Shown: positions 1-7,947 of the stretch, piece by piece
Layout of the letters: each line of letters opens with the position of its first letter
Numbering within the stretch: position 1 is the first letter of the stretch
Assembly (NCBI RefSeq): GCF_029894425.1
Contig: NZ_JARXYJ010000001.1
Location: 4,030,001 to 4,094,000 of the forward strand
Source: Streptomyces sp. SAI-127
GTDB lineage: Bacteria; Actinomycetota; Actinomycetes; Streptomycetales; Streptomycetaceae
DNA: 64,000 bases
Direction of reading: 5' to 3'
Notes under the pieces: model-generated
Databases searched by the model: none
Seen by the model: the letters and a program-made list of their open reading frames with translations, nothing else
Told to the model about the DNA's origin: nothing
Made by a program: the position numbers and the translations under genes

Positions 1-1569
1 GGCATGCCAGTAGAACCAGAGGGTCCCGGCGAGCCGCAGCCCGGCGAGGGTGTCGGCGGGGGTCGGCGTGGCCCCCTCTCGGGGGTCGGCCGAGGTGGCC
101 GACGCGGTCGAGCCGGGCGCGGGGCGGGCCGCTGCGCCGGGGCCCGCGAGGGTCCCGGCGAGCCGCAGCCCGGCGAGGGTGTCGGCGGGGGTCGGCGTGG
201 CCCCCTCTCGGGGGTCGGCCGAGGTGGCCGACGCGGTCGAGCCGGACGCGGAGCGGGCCGCTGCGCCGGGGCCCGCGGCCATGACGGACGCCGCGCCCGG
301 GGCCCCCACGCCGAAAACCCCGTCAGGGCCCGACGCGGCGGCCGCCCCGCCCGCCCCTCGCAAGCTGAAGTCCAGTGCGGCCCGCAGGTTGTCCTGGTCC
401 GCGCGGAGCCGGGCGACGATCTCCCGCTGGCCGGGACCGAACCAGGCCTGTTCGCAGGCGGTGGCCCGCCGCAGCATCCAGTCCCGGTGCCGGCGCCGGG
501 TGGCGAGCTCCTCGCCCTCCATCCCGCGCAGCATCTCCAGGCCGTAATGGCGCAACGTGTCCAGGAGCCGGTACCGCACCCCGTCCGGCCCCGGCTCCCG
601 GGAGAGCACGGACTTGTCGACGAGGCCGGCGATCGCGTCGAGCACGTCGGCGCCGTGGACGAGGTCGCCGTCCGCGCAGACCGCCTCCGCCGTCTCGAGG
701 TCGAAGCCGCCGGCCGGGACCGAGAGGCGGGCCCAGACCAGCTGTTCGCGTGCGGTGCACAGTTCGTGGCTCCAGTCGACCGCGGCCCGCAGGGTCCGGT
801 GGCGCGGGAGGGCCGCGGGGCTGCCGGAGGTGAGGAGGCGGTAGCGGTCGTCGAGGCGTTCCAGGAGCTGTTCCACACCGAGCACGCGCATGCGCACCGC
901 GGCGAGCTCGATGGCGAGGGGAAGTCCGTCCAGGCGTCGGCACAGGCGGGCGACGGCGGCCCGGTTGCCGGCGGTCAGCGCGAAGCCGGGGACGACCGCG
1001 GCCGCCCGGTCGGCGAAGAGGGCCAGCGCCGGGTATCCGTCGGCCGCGGACAGGTCGCCGTCCGGATCGGGCACCGGCAGCGGTCGTACGTCGAGGAGGT
1101 TCTCCTCGGTGAGACCGAGCCGGTGCCGGCTGGTCGCGAGGATGCGCACCCCCGTGGTGCCGCGCAGCAGCGCCGCCGCGAGCCGGGCGCAGGCCCGCAG
1201 CAGGTGTTCGCAGTTGTCGAGGACCAACAGCACCTTGCGGTCCCGTACATGGGCGACGAGGGCGTCAGCCGGCGGCCCGGCGGAGTGGTCGTGGAGGCCG
1301 AGCGCGTCGGCGACGGCGAGCGGGACCAGCTCGGGCTCGCGCAGGCCTGCCAGGTGGACGAAGCGGACGCCGTCGGGGAAGGTGCGTTCCGCGCGGGCCG
1401 CGATGCGTGCGGCGAGGCGGGTCTTGCCGACGCCGCCGGGGCCGGTCAGCGTGACCAGGCGGGCGCGGCTGAGCAGTTCGCGGCCCGCGGCCTGTTCACC
1501 GCGCCGGTCGACGAAACTGGTCGTCTCGACCGGCAGGTGTCCGGCCCGCCGTGGCGCTGATCCGCCCAT
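1..1569 (-). CDS. NB-ARC (STAND) ATPase regulator, C-terminal part beyond window edge
   Basis: This is the N-terminal 523 codons of a large Streptomyces ATPase-type regulator; the gene runs off the left edge. The start is ATG with GGAGG about 12 nt upstream. The protein opens with VETTSFVDRRGE and goes directly into a P-loop, LTGPGGVGKTRLA, at about residues 40-52. A Walker B-like LLVLDNCEH, the GxP-like GLPLAIELAA and a winged-helix stretch follow. Proteins of this class usually continue with TPRs and often a C-terminal LuxR helix-turn-helix, which would lie outside the window. No N-terminal SARP/BTAD domain is present. Residues 432-474 are repeated almost exactly as residues 475-517, just before WFYWHA where the TPR domain begins. 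The target genes cannot be told. Confidence 0.85.
   Translation of the reverse strand, partial: MGGSAPRRAGHLPVETTSFVDRRGEQAAGRELLSRARLVTLTGPGGVGKTRLAARIAARAERTFPDGVRFVHLAGLREPELVPLAVADALGLHDHSAGPPADALVAHVRDRKVLLVLDNCEHLLRACARLAAALLRGTTGVRILATSRHRLGLTEENLLDVRPLPVPDPDGDLSAADGYPALALFADRAAAVVPGFALTAGNRAAVARLCRRLDGLPLAIELAAVRMRVLGVEQLLERLDDRYRLLTSGSPAALPRHRTLRAAVDWSHELCTAREQLVWARLSVPAGGFDLETAEAVCADGDLVHGADVLDAIAGLVDKSVLSREPGPDGVRYRLLDTLRHYGLEMLRGMEGEELATRRRHRDWMLRRATACEQAWFGPGQREIVARLRADQDNLRAALDFSLRGAGGAAAASGPDGVFGVGAPGAASVMAAGPGAAARSASGSTASATSADPREGATPTPADTLAGLRLAGTLAGPGAAARPAPGSTASATSADPREGATPTPADTLAGLRLAGTLWFYWHA
19..276. repeat. 129-bp in-frame tandem duplication (43 codons x 2)
   Basis: Bases 19-147 and 148-276 are the same 129-bp unit head to tail, with only two base differences. 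The unit starts and ends on codon boundaries of the minus-strand ATPase gene. It therefore adds exactly 43 residues of Ala/Gly/Pro/Thr-rich linker plus the LAGLRLAGTL stretch that starts the TPR domain. Near identity suggests a recent duplication. Confidence 0.95.
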
Positions 1570-1902
1570 GATCAGCCAGCCCTCCGGAGTGTGGTCGGAG
1601 ATCCCACTGTGCTCCGGCCCTCACATATATGCACCTACGGCTCACACCCGCGGGTGCACTTCCCCGGGGATCACGCCCCGGCGCACCCATCCGCGTACAC
1701 TGCCGCGGCTCCCGGGGCGCATCAAGAACCCACAGTCGGCGCACAGTTCACGCCATCGCGTCTTTATTCGCTCTTGACCTGACCATGTCACAAGCAGACG
1801 ATGAGCGGCACACCCGCACCGGCAGCACGTCGCTGAACCACCCCCCGCTCCACTCCCCCACTTCCGGAGATCCCGGAAACCCCGGAGAACCCAGGAGACT
1901 TC
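1570..1902. promoter_or_regulatory. Divergent intergenic region with an 11-bp dyad
   Basis: This 333-bp gap separates the ATPase regulator from the divergent carboxypeptidase gene. A perfect dyad, TGAC-CAT-GTCA, lies at 1780-1790, directly after TTGACC at 1774-1779 that could serve as a -35 element for the carboxypeptidase. The rest holds no ORF with convincing coding character. Whether the ATPase regulator binds the dyad is inference from position only. Confidence 0.4.
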
Positions 1903-3237
1903 ATGCGACTTCGCATACGCGGTTCCGGCGCCCGCGGCGGCACCCGCTACGCCGCCCTCGCCGCCGTTCTGGCCCTCGCCCTCGCGGCCCCGCTCTCCGC
2001 GAACGCCGACAGTGCCCCCAAGTCGGCCCCGAGCGCCGAGGACGTCCGGCAGTACGAGATCCACCAGCACACGACTCCCCTGACCCGTACGGCGATCCAG
2101 CAGAGCGGCGTGACCGTCGACGAGGCCGACGAGGAGACCGTCGTGGTCTCCGGGCGCACGGACCAGATCAAGAGGCTGCGCCAACTCGGCTACCAGGTCG
2201 TCCCATTGGGTGCGGCCCCGGACCGGATCGGCGAGGACGAGGCCCGGCTGTACGACTTCCCGTCGGCCGACTCGCGGTACCACAACTACGCCGAGATGAA
2301 CGCCGAGATCGACCAGCGCCTCGCCGCCTACCCGAACATCATGAGCAAGCGGGTCATCGGCAGGTCGTACCAGGGCCGGGACATCGTCGCCATCAAGATC
2401 AGCGACAACGTGGCCACCGACGAGGCCGAGCCCGAGGTGCTGTTCACCCACCACCAGCACGCCCGCGAGCACCTCACGGTGGAGATGGCCCTGTATCTGC
2501 TGCGCGAACTCGGCGCGGGCTACGGGAGCGACTCACGGGTGACGAACATGGTGAACAACCGTGAGATCTGGATCGTCCCCGACCTCAACCCGGACGGCGG
2601 CGAGTACGACATCGCGAGCGGCTCCTACCGCTCGTGGCGCAAGAACCGGCAGCCCAACTCCGGTTCCTCGGCCGTCGGCACCGACCTCAACCGCAACTGG
2701 GCCTACCGCTGGGGCTGCTGCGGCGGTTCGTCCGGATCGACGTCCTCCGAGACCTACCGGGGTACGGCCGCCGAGTCGGCGCCGGAGGTCAAGGTCGTGG
2801 CCGACTTCGTGCGCAGCCGGGTCGTCGGCGGGGTCCAGCAGATCAAGTCGAACATCGACTTCCACACGTACAGCGAACTGGTGCTGTGGCCCTACGGGTA
2901 CACGTACTCCGACACGGCGACCGGCATGACGGCGGACGACACCGCCGTGTTCAAGGCCGTCGGGCAGAAGATGGCCGCGAGCAACGGGTACACGGCGGAG
3001 CAGGCAAGCGATCTGTACATCACCGACGGGTCGATCGACGACTACCTCTGGGGCACGCACAAGATCTTCTCGTACACCTTCGAGATGTATCCGTCGTCGA
3101 GTTCCGGTGGGGGGTTCTACCCGCCCGACGAGGTGATCGAGCGGGAGACCTCGCGCAACCGGGACGCGGTGTTGCAGCTGCTGGAGAACTCGGACTGCAT
3201 GTACCGGTCCATCGGGAAGCAGGCGCAATACTGCTAG
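1903..3237 (+). CDS. Secreted M14-family zinc carboxypeptidase
   Basis: A 444-aa secreted metallo-carboxypeptidase that removes C-terminal residues from peptides outside the cell. The first 35 residues form a signal peptide: Arg-rich n-region, a long Ala/Leu core and a cleavage site near SANAD. The M14 zinc ligands are visible as HARE (H186, E189) and H321 in DFHTY. The catalytic glutamate is E394 in YTFEMY, and the substrate-binding DLNRNW lies between. Residues 40-110 are the usual propeptide-like region. The start is ATG with AGGAG 7 nt upstream. The length matches the Streptomyces carboxypeptidase T-like group. The stop codon lies in a palindrome shared with the converging gene at 3244. 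Confidence 0.93.
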   Translation: MRLRIRGSGARGGTRYAALAAVLALALAAPLSANADSAPKSAPSAEDVRQYEIHQHTTPLTRTAIQQSGVTVDEADEETVVVSGRTDQIKRLRQLGYQVVPLGAAPDRIGEDEARLYDFPSADSRYHNYAEMNAEIDQRLAAYPNIMSKRVIGRSYQGRDIVAIKISDNVATDEAEPEVLFTHHQHAREHLTVEMALYLLRELGAGYGSDSRVTNMVNNREIWIVPDLNPDGGEYDIASGSYRSWRKNRQPNSGSSAVGTDLNRNWAYRWGCCGGSSGSTSSETYRGTAAESAPEVKVVADFVRSRVVGGVQQIKSNIDFHTYSELVLWPYGYTYSDTATGMTADDTAVFKAVGQKMAASNGYTAEQASDLYITDGSIDDYLWGTHKIFSYTFEMYPSSSSGGGFYPPDEVIERETSRNRDAVLQLLENSDCMYRSIGKQAQYC

Positions 3238-3247
3238 GGGCCCCTAG
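3234..3247. terminator. 14-bp palindrome spanning two convergent stop codons
   Basis: CTAGGGG-CCCCTAG is a perfect palindrome whose two arms contain the TAG stops of the carboxypeptidase (plus strand) and of the hypothetical gene (minus strand). Only 6 bp separate the two genes. It may act as a compact bidirectional pause or terminator, but there is no loop or T-tract, so this is tentative. Confidence 0.4.
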
Positions 3248-3813
3248 TCGGACTCCTCGGGCTCTTCTTCCTTCGAGTCCGGGGTTTCGTCCTCGAAATA
3301 CCGGTCCATGACCGCGTCCAACTGCTCGTCCCAATCGGCGAACCGCGCCCTCGACTCCGCCTCGATCTCGATCGGGTACCAGCGGCGGTCGGGAGTGTGC
3401 ACCGTGATGGTGAACCGCTTGCCGAACCGTGGCGTCTCCGTCTCGATCGCGCCGATCTCGTCCCAGCGGAACTCGCAGGCCTGGTCGTCGAGGGCGAGCC
3501 GTACGCCCTGGTGGTCGGCGACGAACTTCGCACGCCGGTCGGAGGCCTCGAAGACGGGGCCGTCGGGAGCCTCCTCCTCGACGGCCTCCTCGGACTCCTC
3601 CGCCGTGGCCGTGGGCTCGTCGGCGTCGGCCTCCTCGACCGCCTCCTCGGGCTTGGCGTCCTCGGCCCCTGCGTCCTCCGTCTCGCCGGACACGGGTGAG
3701 GTGAGCCCGGGGATGAAAGCCGGGTCGAATCCGGCGCCTTCCAGGGGCTGGCTGCTCGAACCTATGCGCTGCTCCACAGCGGGCAGTATGGTCGACGATC
3801 CTGTGCCCGACAC
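3244..3813 (-). CDS. Conserved acidic hypothetical protein, 189 aa
   Basis: I do not recognise a named family. Residues 40-90 are a low-complexity Glu/Asp/Ala region. Residues 95-175 look folded, with alternating strands (FVADHQGVRLALDD, FRWDEIGAIETE, RFTITVHT) resembling a small PH-like or DUF beta domain. The tail is again very acidic. There is no signal peptide or membrane segment, so it is probably cytoplasmic. The start is GTG with AGGGG 8 nt upstream; the upstream ATG at 3828 is followed at once by a stop. It sits 47 bp downstream of the GntP permease gene on the same strand and could be its last cotranscribed gene. Confidence 0.75.
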   Translation of the reverse strand: MSGTGSSTILPAVEQRIGSSSQPLEGAGFDPAFIPGLTSPVSGETEDAGAEDAKPEEAVEEADADEPTATAEESEEAVEEEAPDGPVFEASDRRAKFVADHQGVRLALDDQACEFRWDEIGAIETETPRFGKRFTITVHTPDRRWYPIEIEAESRARFADWDEQLDAVMDRYFEDETPDSKEEEPEESD

Positions 3814-3860
3814 AGCCGGCCCCTACATCGTTATCGGACGCCTACATGGGGCTGCACCGC

Positions 3861-5333
3861 CTACACGAACACACTCAGGACCGCCGCCACCACGAACCCC
3901 GCCACCGACAGCACCGTCTCCAGCACGGTCCACGTCCTGAGCGTGTCCCGTTCGCTGATGCCGAAGTACTTGGCGACCATCCAGAAACCCCCGTCGTTGA
4001 CGTGCGAGGCGAAGATGGACCCGGCCGAGATGGCCATGATGACGAGCGCGACGAAGGCCTGGGAGTGGTCGCCCTCCGACAGCAGCGGCGCGACGATGCC
4101 CGCCGTGGTGACGATGGCGACCGTCGCCGAGCCCTGGGCGACGCGCAGGACCACCGAGATCAGGTAGGAGAGCACGAGCACGGGCAGGCCGACGTCGTTG
4201 AAGGTGTCGGAGAGCGCCTGGGCGACCCCGCTGGCCTTGAGGATCGCGCCGAAGACACCGCCCGCGCCGACGACGAGCAGGATGTTGCCGACCGGCTTGA
4301 GGGACGCGGTGGACACCGTCTCCAGGGACTTGCGGGACCAGCCGCGGCGGATGCCGAGCAGGTAGTACGCGAGAACCAGGGCGATCGTCAGCGCCACGAA
4401 CGGGCTGCCGAAGAACTCGATCACCGAACGGCCCGTGGACGGGTCGAGCGCGATCGAGGAGAAGGTGGCGGCGAGGATCAGGACCAGGGGAGTACCGATG
4501 ATGCCGAGGACCGTGCCGAGCGGTACGGGGTCCTCGCGCGGCACTACACCCTGCGACCGCTGCTCCTCGATCACCGCCTGCTTCGCCTCCGCGGCCGCCT
4601 CCACCATGTCCTGCGGTACGGCGACGAAGATGCGGCGGCCGACCCACGCCGAGTAGACCCACGCGGCGAGCACCGCGGGGATGCCGCAGACGATGCCCAT
4701 GAGGATCACCCAGCCGAGGTCCACGTGGAGCAGACCGGCCGCCGCGACCGGGCCGGGGTGCGGGGGCAGGAACGCGTGGGTCATCGAGAGGCCGGCCAGC
4801 AGCGGCAGACAGTAGAGCAGGATCGACTTGCCGCTGCGCTTCGCCGCCGCGTACACGATCGGCGCGAGCACGAAGATGCCGACGTCGAAGAAGACCGGGA
4901 TGCCGAAGATCAGACCGGTCAGGCCCATGGCGAGCGGGGCGCGCTTCTCGCCGAAGAGGTTCAGCAGCCGGGACGCCAACACCTCCGCACCGCCGCTGAC
5001 TTCGAGAATCGCCCCGAGCATCGTGCCCAGGCCGATGATGATCGCGACATGGCCGAGGATGCCGCCCATCCCGGACTCGATGGTGGACACGGCGTCCGAC
5101 CGCTGGACCGTGCCGAAGAGTTCGGTGACCGAGAGACCGGCGAGCAGGCCGACGGCTATGGAGACGCCGAGCAGGGCGACGAAGGGCTGGAGTCTCGCCT
5201 TGATGATCAGGAAGAGGAGCAGGGCGATACCGATGGCGGCGACCGTGAGGAGACCGGCCGTGCCGTCGATGAGGAGGAGCAGACCACCGGTGTGCGGGGG
5301 TGTCTCGGTGGTCGCGGCGAGCGGTAGGGACAT
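3861..5333 (-). CDS. GntP-family permease (gluconate or D-amino acid uptake)
   Basis: A 490-aa polytopic inner-membrane symporter of the GntP family, with about 12-14 hydrophobic segments from residue 16 to the end. Family-typical stretches include HAFLPPHPGPVAAAGLL and the C-terminal SHVNDGGFWMVAKYFG. GntP members carry gluconate and related sugar acids, but DsdX in the same family carries D-serine. Next to a D-serine-deaminase-like enzyme, both substrates must be considered. The chosen ATG has AGAGGA about 10 nt upstream; an ATG at 5360 would add 9 residues. It is the last gene of the kinase-iclR-ridA-permease run, 116 bp after ridA. Confidence 0.9.
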   Translation of the reverse strand: MSLPLAATTETPPHTGGLLLLIDGTAGLLTVAAIGIALLLFLIIKARLQPFVALLGVSIAVGLLAGLSVTELFGTVQRSDAVSTIESGMGGILGHVAIIIGLGTMLGAILEVSGGAEVLASRLLNLFGEKRAPLAMGLTGLIFGIPVFFDVGIFVLAPIVYAAAKRSGKSILLYCLPLLAGLSMTHAFLPPHPGPVAAAGLLHVDLGWVILMGIVCGIPAVLAAWVYSAWVGRRIFVAVPQDMVEAAAEAKQAVIEEQRSQGVVPREDPVPLGTVLGIIGTPLVLILAATFSSIALDPSTGRSVIEFFGSPFVALTIALVLAYYLLGIRRGWSRKSLETVSTASLKPVGNILLVVGAGGVFGAILKASGVAQALSDTFNDVGLPVLVLSYLISVVLRVAQGSATVAIVTTAGIVAPLLSEGDHSQAFVALVIMAISAGSIFASHVNDGGFWMVAKYFGISERDTLRTWTVLETVLSVAGFVVAAVLSVFV

Positions 5334-5449
5334 GGGGGGAGGTCCTCTGCGTAAGTACATGGAGCTTTCGGGCAGGGGGCATCGCGGTACGGCCCGGTCA
5401 GGGGCCGCACCGGTCACGGCGTGCGGGAGTGGGTGGAGCCGGCCGAGTC

Positions 5450-5860
5450 TCAGCCGAGAACGGCGAGCGCGTCGATCTCGATGAGGAGCCCGGCGGGAAG
5501 GCCGACGTAGACGGTGGTCCGCGCGGCGGGCGGGGCGGTGAGGCCCTGCTCCTCGAAGTAGGTGTTGTAGATCGAGTTCATCTCGGCGAAGTGGTCGACG
5601 TCCGTCAGATAGACGCGGATCATCATCGCGTCGTCCCAGGAGGCGCCGCCCTCCTCCAGGATCGCCCTGACGTTGGCGAGGGTCTGGAGGGTCTGCTCGC
5701 GCAGGGTGGGTCCGGCGGGCGTGGGCGGTTTGCCCTCCTCGGCCGGGAGGAAGCCGACCTGTCCGGCGACCTGGAGGATGTTGCCCTTCCTCACCCCGTG
5801 GGAGAACTTCGCGGGCGGGGTGGTGTGGGTCTTGGGGGTGAGCGCGATCTTGTCCGTCAT
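5450..5860 (-). CDS. ridA: RidA family enamine/imine deaminase
   Basis: A 136-aa RidA/YjgF/UK114-family protein, which hydrolyses reactive enamines and imines such as 2-aminoacrylate released by PLP-dependent dehydratases. Visible family features are the N-terminal KFSHGVRKGNILQVAGQVGF, the central LANVRAILEEGGASWDDAMMIRVYL and the C-terminal RTTVYVGLPAGLLIEIDALAVL. The usual catalytic Arg region is RTTVYVGLP. The ATG overlaps the iclR stop by 4 nt (ATGA), showing translational coupling. A RidA beside a PLP deaminase acting on serine-like substrates makes biochemical sense. Confidence 0.92.
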   Translation of the reverse strand: MTDKIALTPKTHTTPPAKFSHGVRKGNILQVAGQVGFLPAEEGKPPTPAGPTLREQTLQTLANVRAILEEGGASWDDAMMIRVYLTDVDHFAEMNSIYNTYFEEQGLTAPPAARTTVYVGLPAGLLIEIDALAVLG

Positions 5861-6627
5861 ACGGTGTCCTTGGGGTCCTTTGCTGGTGTTCTGCCGGAGT
5901 ACTCGCCGCTGATGGCGTCGGCCGTACGGCGGACCTGCGGAAGCAGGGTGAGGAGTTCCTCGGCGGTGACGACGACGTTCGGTGCGGAGACCGACATCGC
6001 GGCGACGACCCTGCCGTCGGCGCCGCGAACGGGGGCCGCGACGCAGTTGATGGACTCCTCGTGGCCACCGAGGTCGGTGGCCCAGCCCTGTTCGCGCACG
6101 CGCTCCAGCTCCTTGAGGAAGGCGGGGGCGTTGGGTGTCGAACGGGCCGTGTACAGGGGGTAGTCGAGCTTGTCCGCGAGGACGCGGAGCTCGGCTTCGG
6201 GGAGATCGGCGAGCAGCAGCTTCGCCACCGCCGCGACGGTGATGGCGACGGGCTTGCCGATCCGTGAGTACATCCGCACGGGGTAGCGGCTCTCGACCTT
6301 GTCGATGTACAGCACCTCGTCCTCCTCGTACACGGCGAGGTGGACGGTGTGGCCGCACAGCTCGTTCAGCCGTACGAGATGGGGGTGGGCGATCTCGCGG
6401 ATGTCGAGGTTCTCCATCGCCTCCTGGGCGAGGGCGATGAGGCGGGCGCCGAGGCGGTAGCGCTGGTCGGACTGGCGGTAGACCATGCCGTGTTCGTGGA
6501 GCGTGCGGAGGAGTCGCAGCGCGGTGGACTTGTGGACGCCGAGGCGTTCGGCGACCTGACCGAGGTCGGCGGGGCCCTCGGCGAGCAGCGGCAGGATGCT
6601 GAGTGCTCGGTCGACGGTCTGACTCAT
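5857..6627 (-). CDS. IclR-family transcriptional regulator
   Basis: A 256-aa IclR-type regulator. Residues 3-60 form the winged helix (TVDRALSILPLLAEG ... LGVHKSTALRLLRTLHEHG) and residues 75-245 the effector-binding GAF-like domain (VYEEDEVLYIDKVES, VAAPVRGADGRVVAAMSV). ATG was chosen over upstream GTG codons because it overlaps the kinase stop by 4 nt (ATGA) and has GGAGG 11 nt upstream. It sits inside the operon it probably controls. The dyads at 7900-7926 in the divergent intergenic region are candidate operators for both transcription units. Its effector is unknown but is likely a sugar acid or amino acid. Confidence 0.92.
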   Translation of the reverse strand: MSQTVDRALSILPLLAEGPADLGQVAERLGVHKSTALRLLRTLHEHGMVYRQSDQRYRLGARLIALAQEAMENLDIREIAHPHLVRLNELCGHTVHLAVYEEDEVLYIDKVESRYPVRMYSRIGKPVAITVAAVAKLLLADLPEAELRVLADKLDYPLYTARSTPNAPAFLKELERVREQGWATDLGGHEESINCVAAPVRGADGRVVAAMSVSAPNVVVTAEELLTLLPQVRRTADAISGEYSGRTPAKDPKDTV

Positions 6628-7808
6628 GGGGTGCGTACCTCCTCCGGGGCCGTACCGGCTTGCGTCCAGCCGGGGCCGAGTCGAAGTGTCCCCCACGCGT
6701 CGTCCGCGACGGCGGCCAGTCGGTCGGCGGTGTCGCGGGCGGGGGGTGTCGCGAGGTCGCCGGGGGTGGTGAGAGCGGCGGCGGCGTGAAGGTGACCATG
6801 GCGCAGGCGGGTCTGCAGGGGAAGGCCGCGGAGAGTGGCGGAGAGAAACCCGGCAGCAAAGGCATCACCGGCACCTGTGGTCGCTACGACGTCCACGTGC
6901 AGGGCAGGCACGAAGATGCCCGTCTCCGGGGCCGGCAAGGGGTGGGTGCCGCCCGCAGACTGCGCCGGACCGGGTGAAGGGCCAGCGCCTTGCGGCCGAG
7001 GGGCCGTGTCCGGTCTGAGGGGCGCGGGGCTGGGGCCATATGCGGCTCCGTCGCGGGGTGCCACCGGTCCCAACCGGTCCGCAGCCGACACGAATGCCGT
7101 GGCTCCCACCGCTCCCTGCTTCACCACCAACACCCCGGGCTCGGGCAGCGCGGCCCGAATCTCCGACGGCCCGCCCGAGATCCCCCACGCCTCCTCCGCC
7201 TCGTCCTCCCCCACGAACACGATGTCGGCCCCCCGGGCCAACTCCAGCAGCACGCGCGGACCGTCGGCGTCCCGCCACAGGCCGGCCCGGTGGTTGACGT
7301 CGAAGGACACCAGCGGCCGGTCCTCACCCGACGCCATCAGCGAACGCAGCAGCGCCAGACACCCTTCCGACAACGCGGCCGTGATCCCCGACAGATGCAG
7401 CACCCTGGCCGCCCGCACCGACGCCAGGTCCACGTTCTCCACCGACATCGCCGACGCGGCCGACCCCGCCCGGTAGTACGCGACCTCATGCGCGTCCGTC
7501 GCCCGGTCCCCCGCCGTACGGAAGTACACCCCCGTAGGACGCGAGGAATCCCGCCCCACGGCGGAGACATCGACCCCGTACCCCCCGACCGTCTCGACCA
7601 GGTGGTCCCCGAACCCGTCCGACCCGACCCGGCTGACCCACCGAACGGCGTGGCCGGCGGCAGCCAGCCCGCACGCCACGTTCGACTCCGCGCCCCCGAT
7701 CGCCCGGTCGAAGGACGGCACGTCGGCGAGCCGGCCCGCACGCGTGGGCAGGAACGTGACCATGGACTCGCCGAGCGCGACGACGTCCACGACGTCGGGG
7801 GCATTCAC
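6624..7808 (-). CDS. PfkB-family sugar kinase (2-keto-3-deoxygluconate kinase-like) with repeat-derived insertion
   Basis: A 394-aa ribokinase/PfkB-family kinase. Family signatures are the N-terminal GESMVTF, the first PfkB motif region GGAESNVACGLAAAG and the catalytic TTGAGDAFAAGF. Such kinases in GntP clusters usually phosphorylate 2-keto-3-deoxygluconate or a related keto-sugar acid. Residues about 240-292 are a Pro/Ala/Gly-rich insertion between two conserved strands. Its DNA (6930-7092) resembles an interspersed Streptomyces intergenic repeat. The start is GTG with GAGGAG about 12 nt upstream; a GTG at 7844 is less likely. First gene of the operon, divergent from the PLP deaminase. Whether the insertion affects activity cannot be told. 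Confidence 0.9.
   Translation of the reverse strand: MNAPDVVDVVALGESMVTFLPTRAGRLADVPSFDRAIGGAESNVACGLAAAGHAVRWVSRVGSDGFGDHLVETVGGYGVDVSAVGRDSSRPTGVYFRTAGDRATDAHEVAYYRAGSAASAMSVENVDLASVRAARVLHLSGITAALSEGCLALLRSLMASGEDRPLVSFDVNHRAGLWRDADGPRVLLELARGADIVFVGEDEAEEAWGISGGPSEIRAALPEPGVLVVKQGAVGATAFVSAADRLGPVAPRDGAAYGPSPAPLRPDTAPRPQGAGPSPGPAQSAGGTHPLPAPETGIFVPALHVDVVATTGAGDAFAAGFLSATLRGLPLQTRLRHGHLHAAAALTTPGDLATPPARDTADRLAAVADDAWGTLRLGPGWTQAGTAPEEVRTP
6930..7092. repeat. Interspersed Streptomyces-type repeat inside a kinase gene
   Basis: The stretch holds AGGGGCGCGGGG, then ATATGCGGCTCCG, then GGTCCGCAGCCGACA. I know this kind of word order from intergenic repeats scattered through Streptomyces genomes, and the AGGGGCGCGGGG and CCGCA(A)GCCGACA words recur in the copy at 15168-15240. 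Here the element lies in frame within the kinase and encodes about 53 Pro/Ala/Gly-rich residues. Its boundaries are approximate. Confidence 0.65.
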
Positions 7809-7899
7809 GATGGTCGTAGCTCCTCGTCGATGGCGGAGGGTCACGGAGGCTCCATTGACCCGGCGTTGGCCAGGATGTTAGACAGCTGTAAGCGATATA

Positions 7900-7926
7900 C
7901 GCAATGGCCGTTGCAGACTATGCAAC
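7900..7926. promoter_or_regulatory. Overlapping dyads, candidate IclR operator
   Basis: In the 139-bp divergent gap between the kinase and the PLP deaminase lies a perfect 6-5-6 dyad, GTTGCA-GACTA-TGCAAC, at 7910-7926. A second one, GCAA-TGGCCG-TTGC, at 7901-7914 shares its TTGC with the first. IclR proteins typically bind short palindromes of this size, so one dimer or tetramer could control both directions. It lies 22 bp from the deaminase start. Confidence 0.55.
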
Positions 7927-7947
7927 CCACCTGATCAGGGAGGCCCC

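Noticed and set aside
4..1560. Long open frame of 518 codons on the plus strand
   Set aside because: It is the mirror of the NB-ARC regulator on the minus strand, which has clear Walker A and B motifs; the plus-strand product is low-complexity Arg/Gly/Pro-rich.
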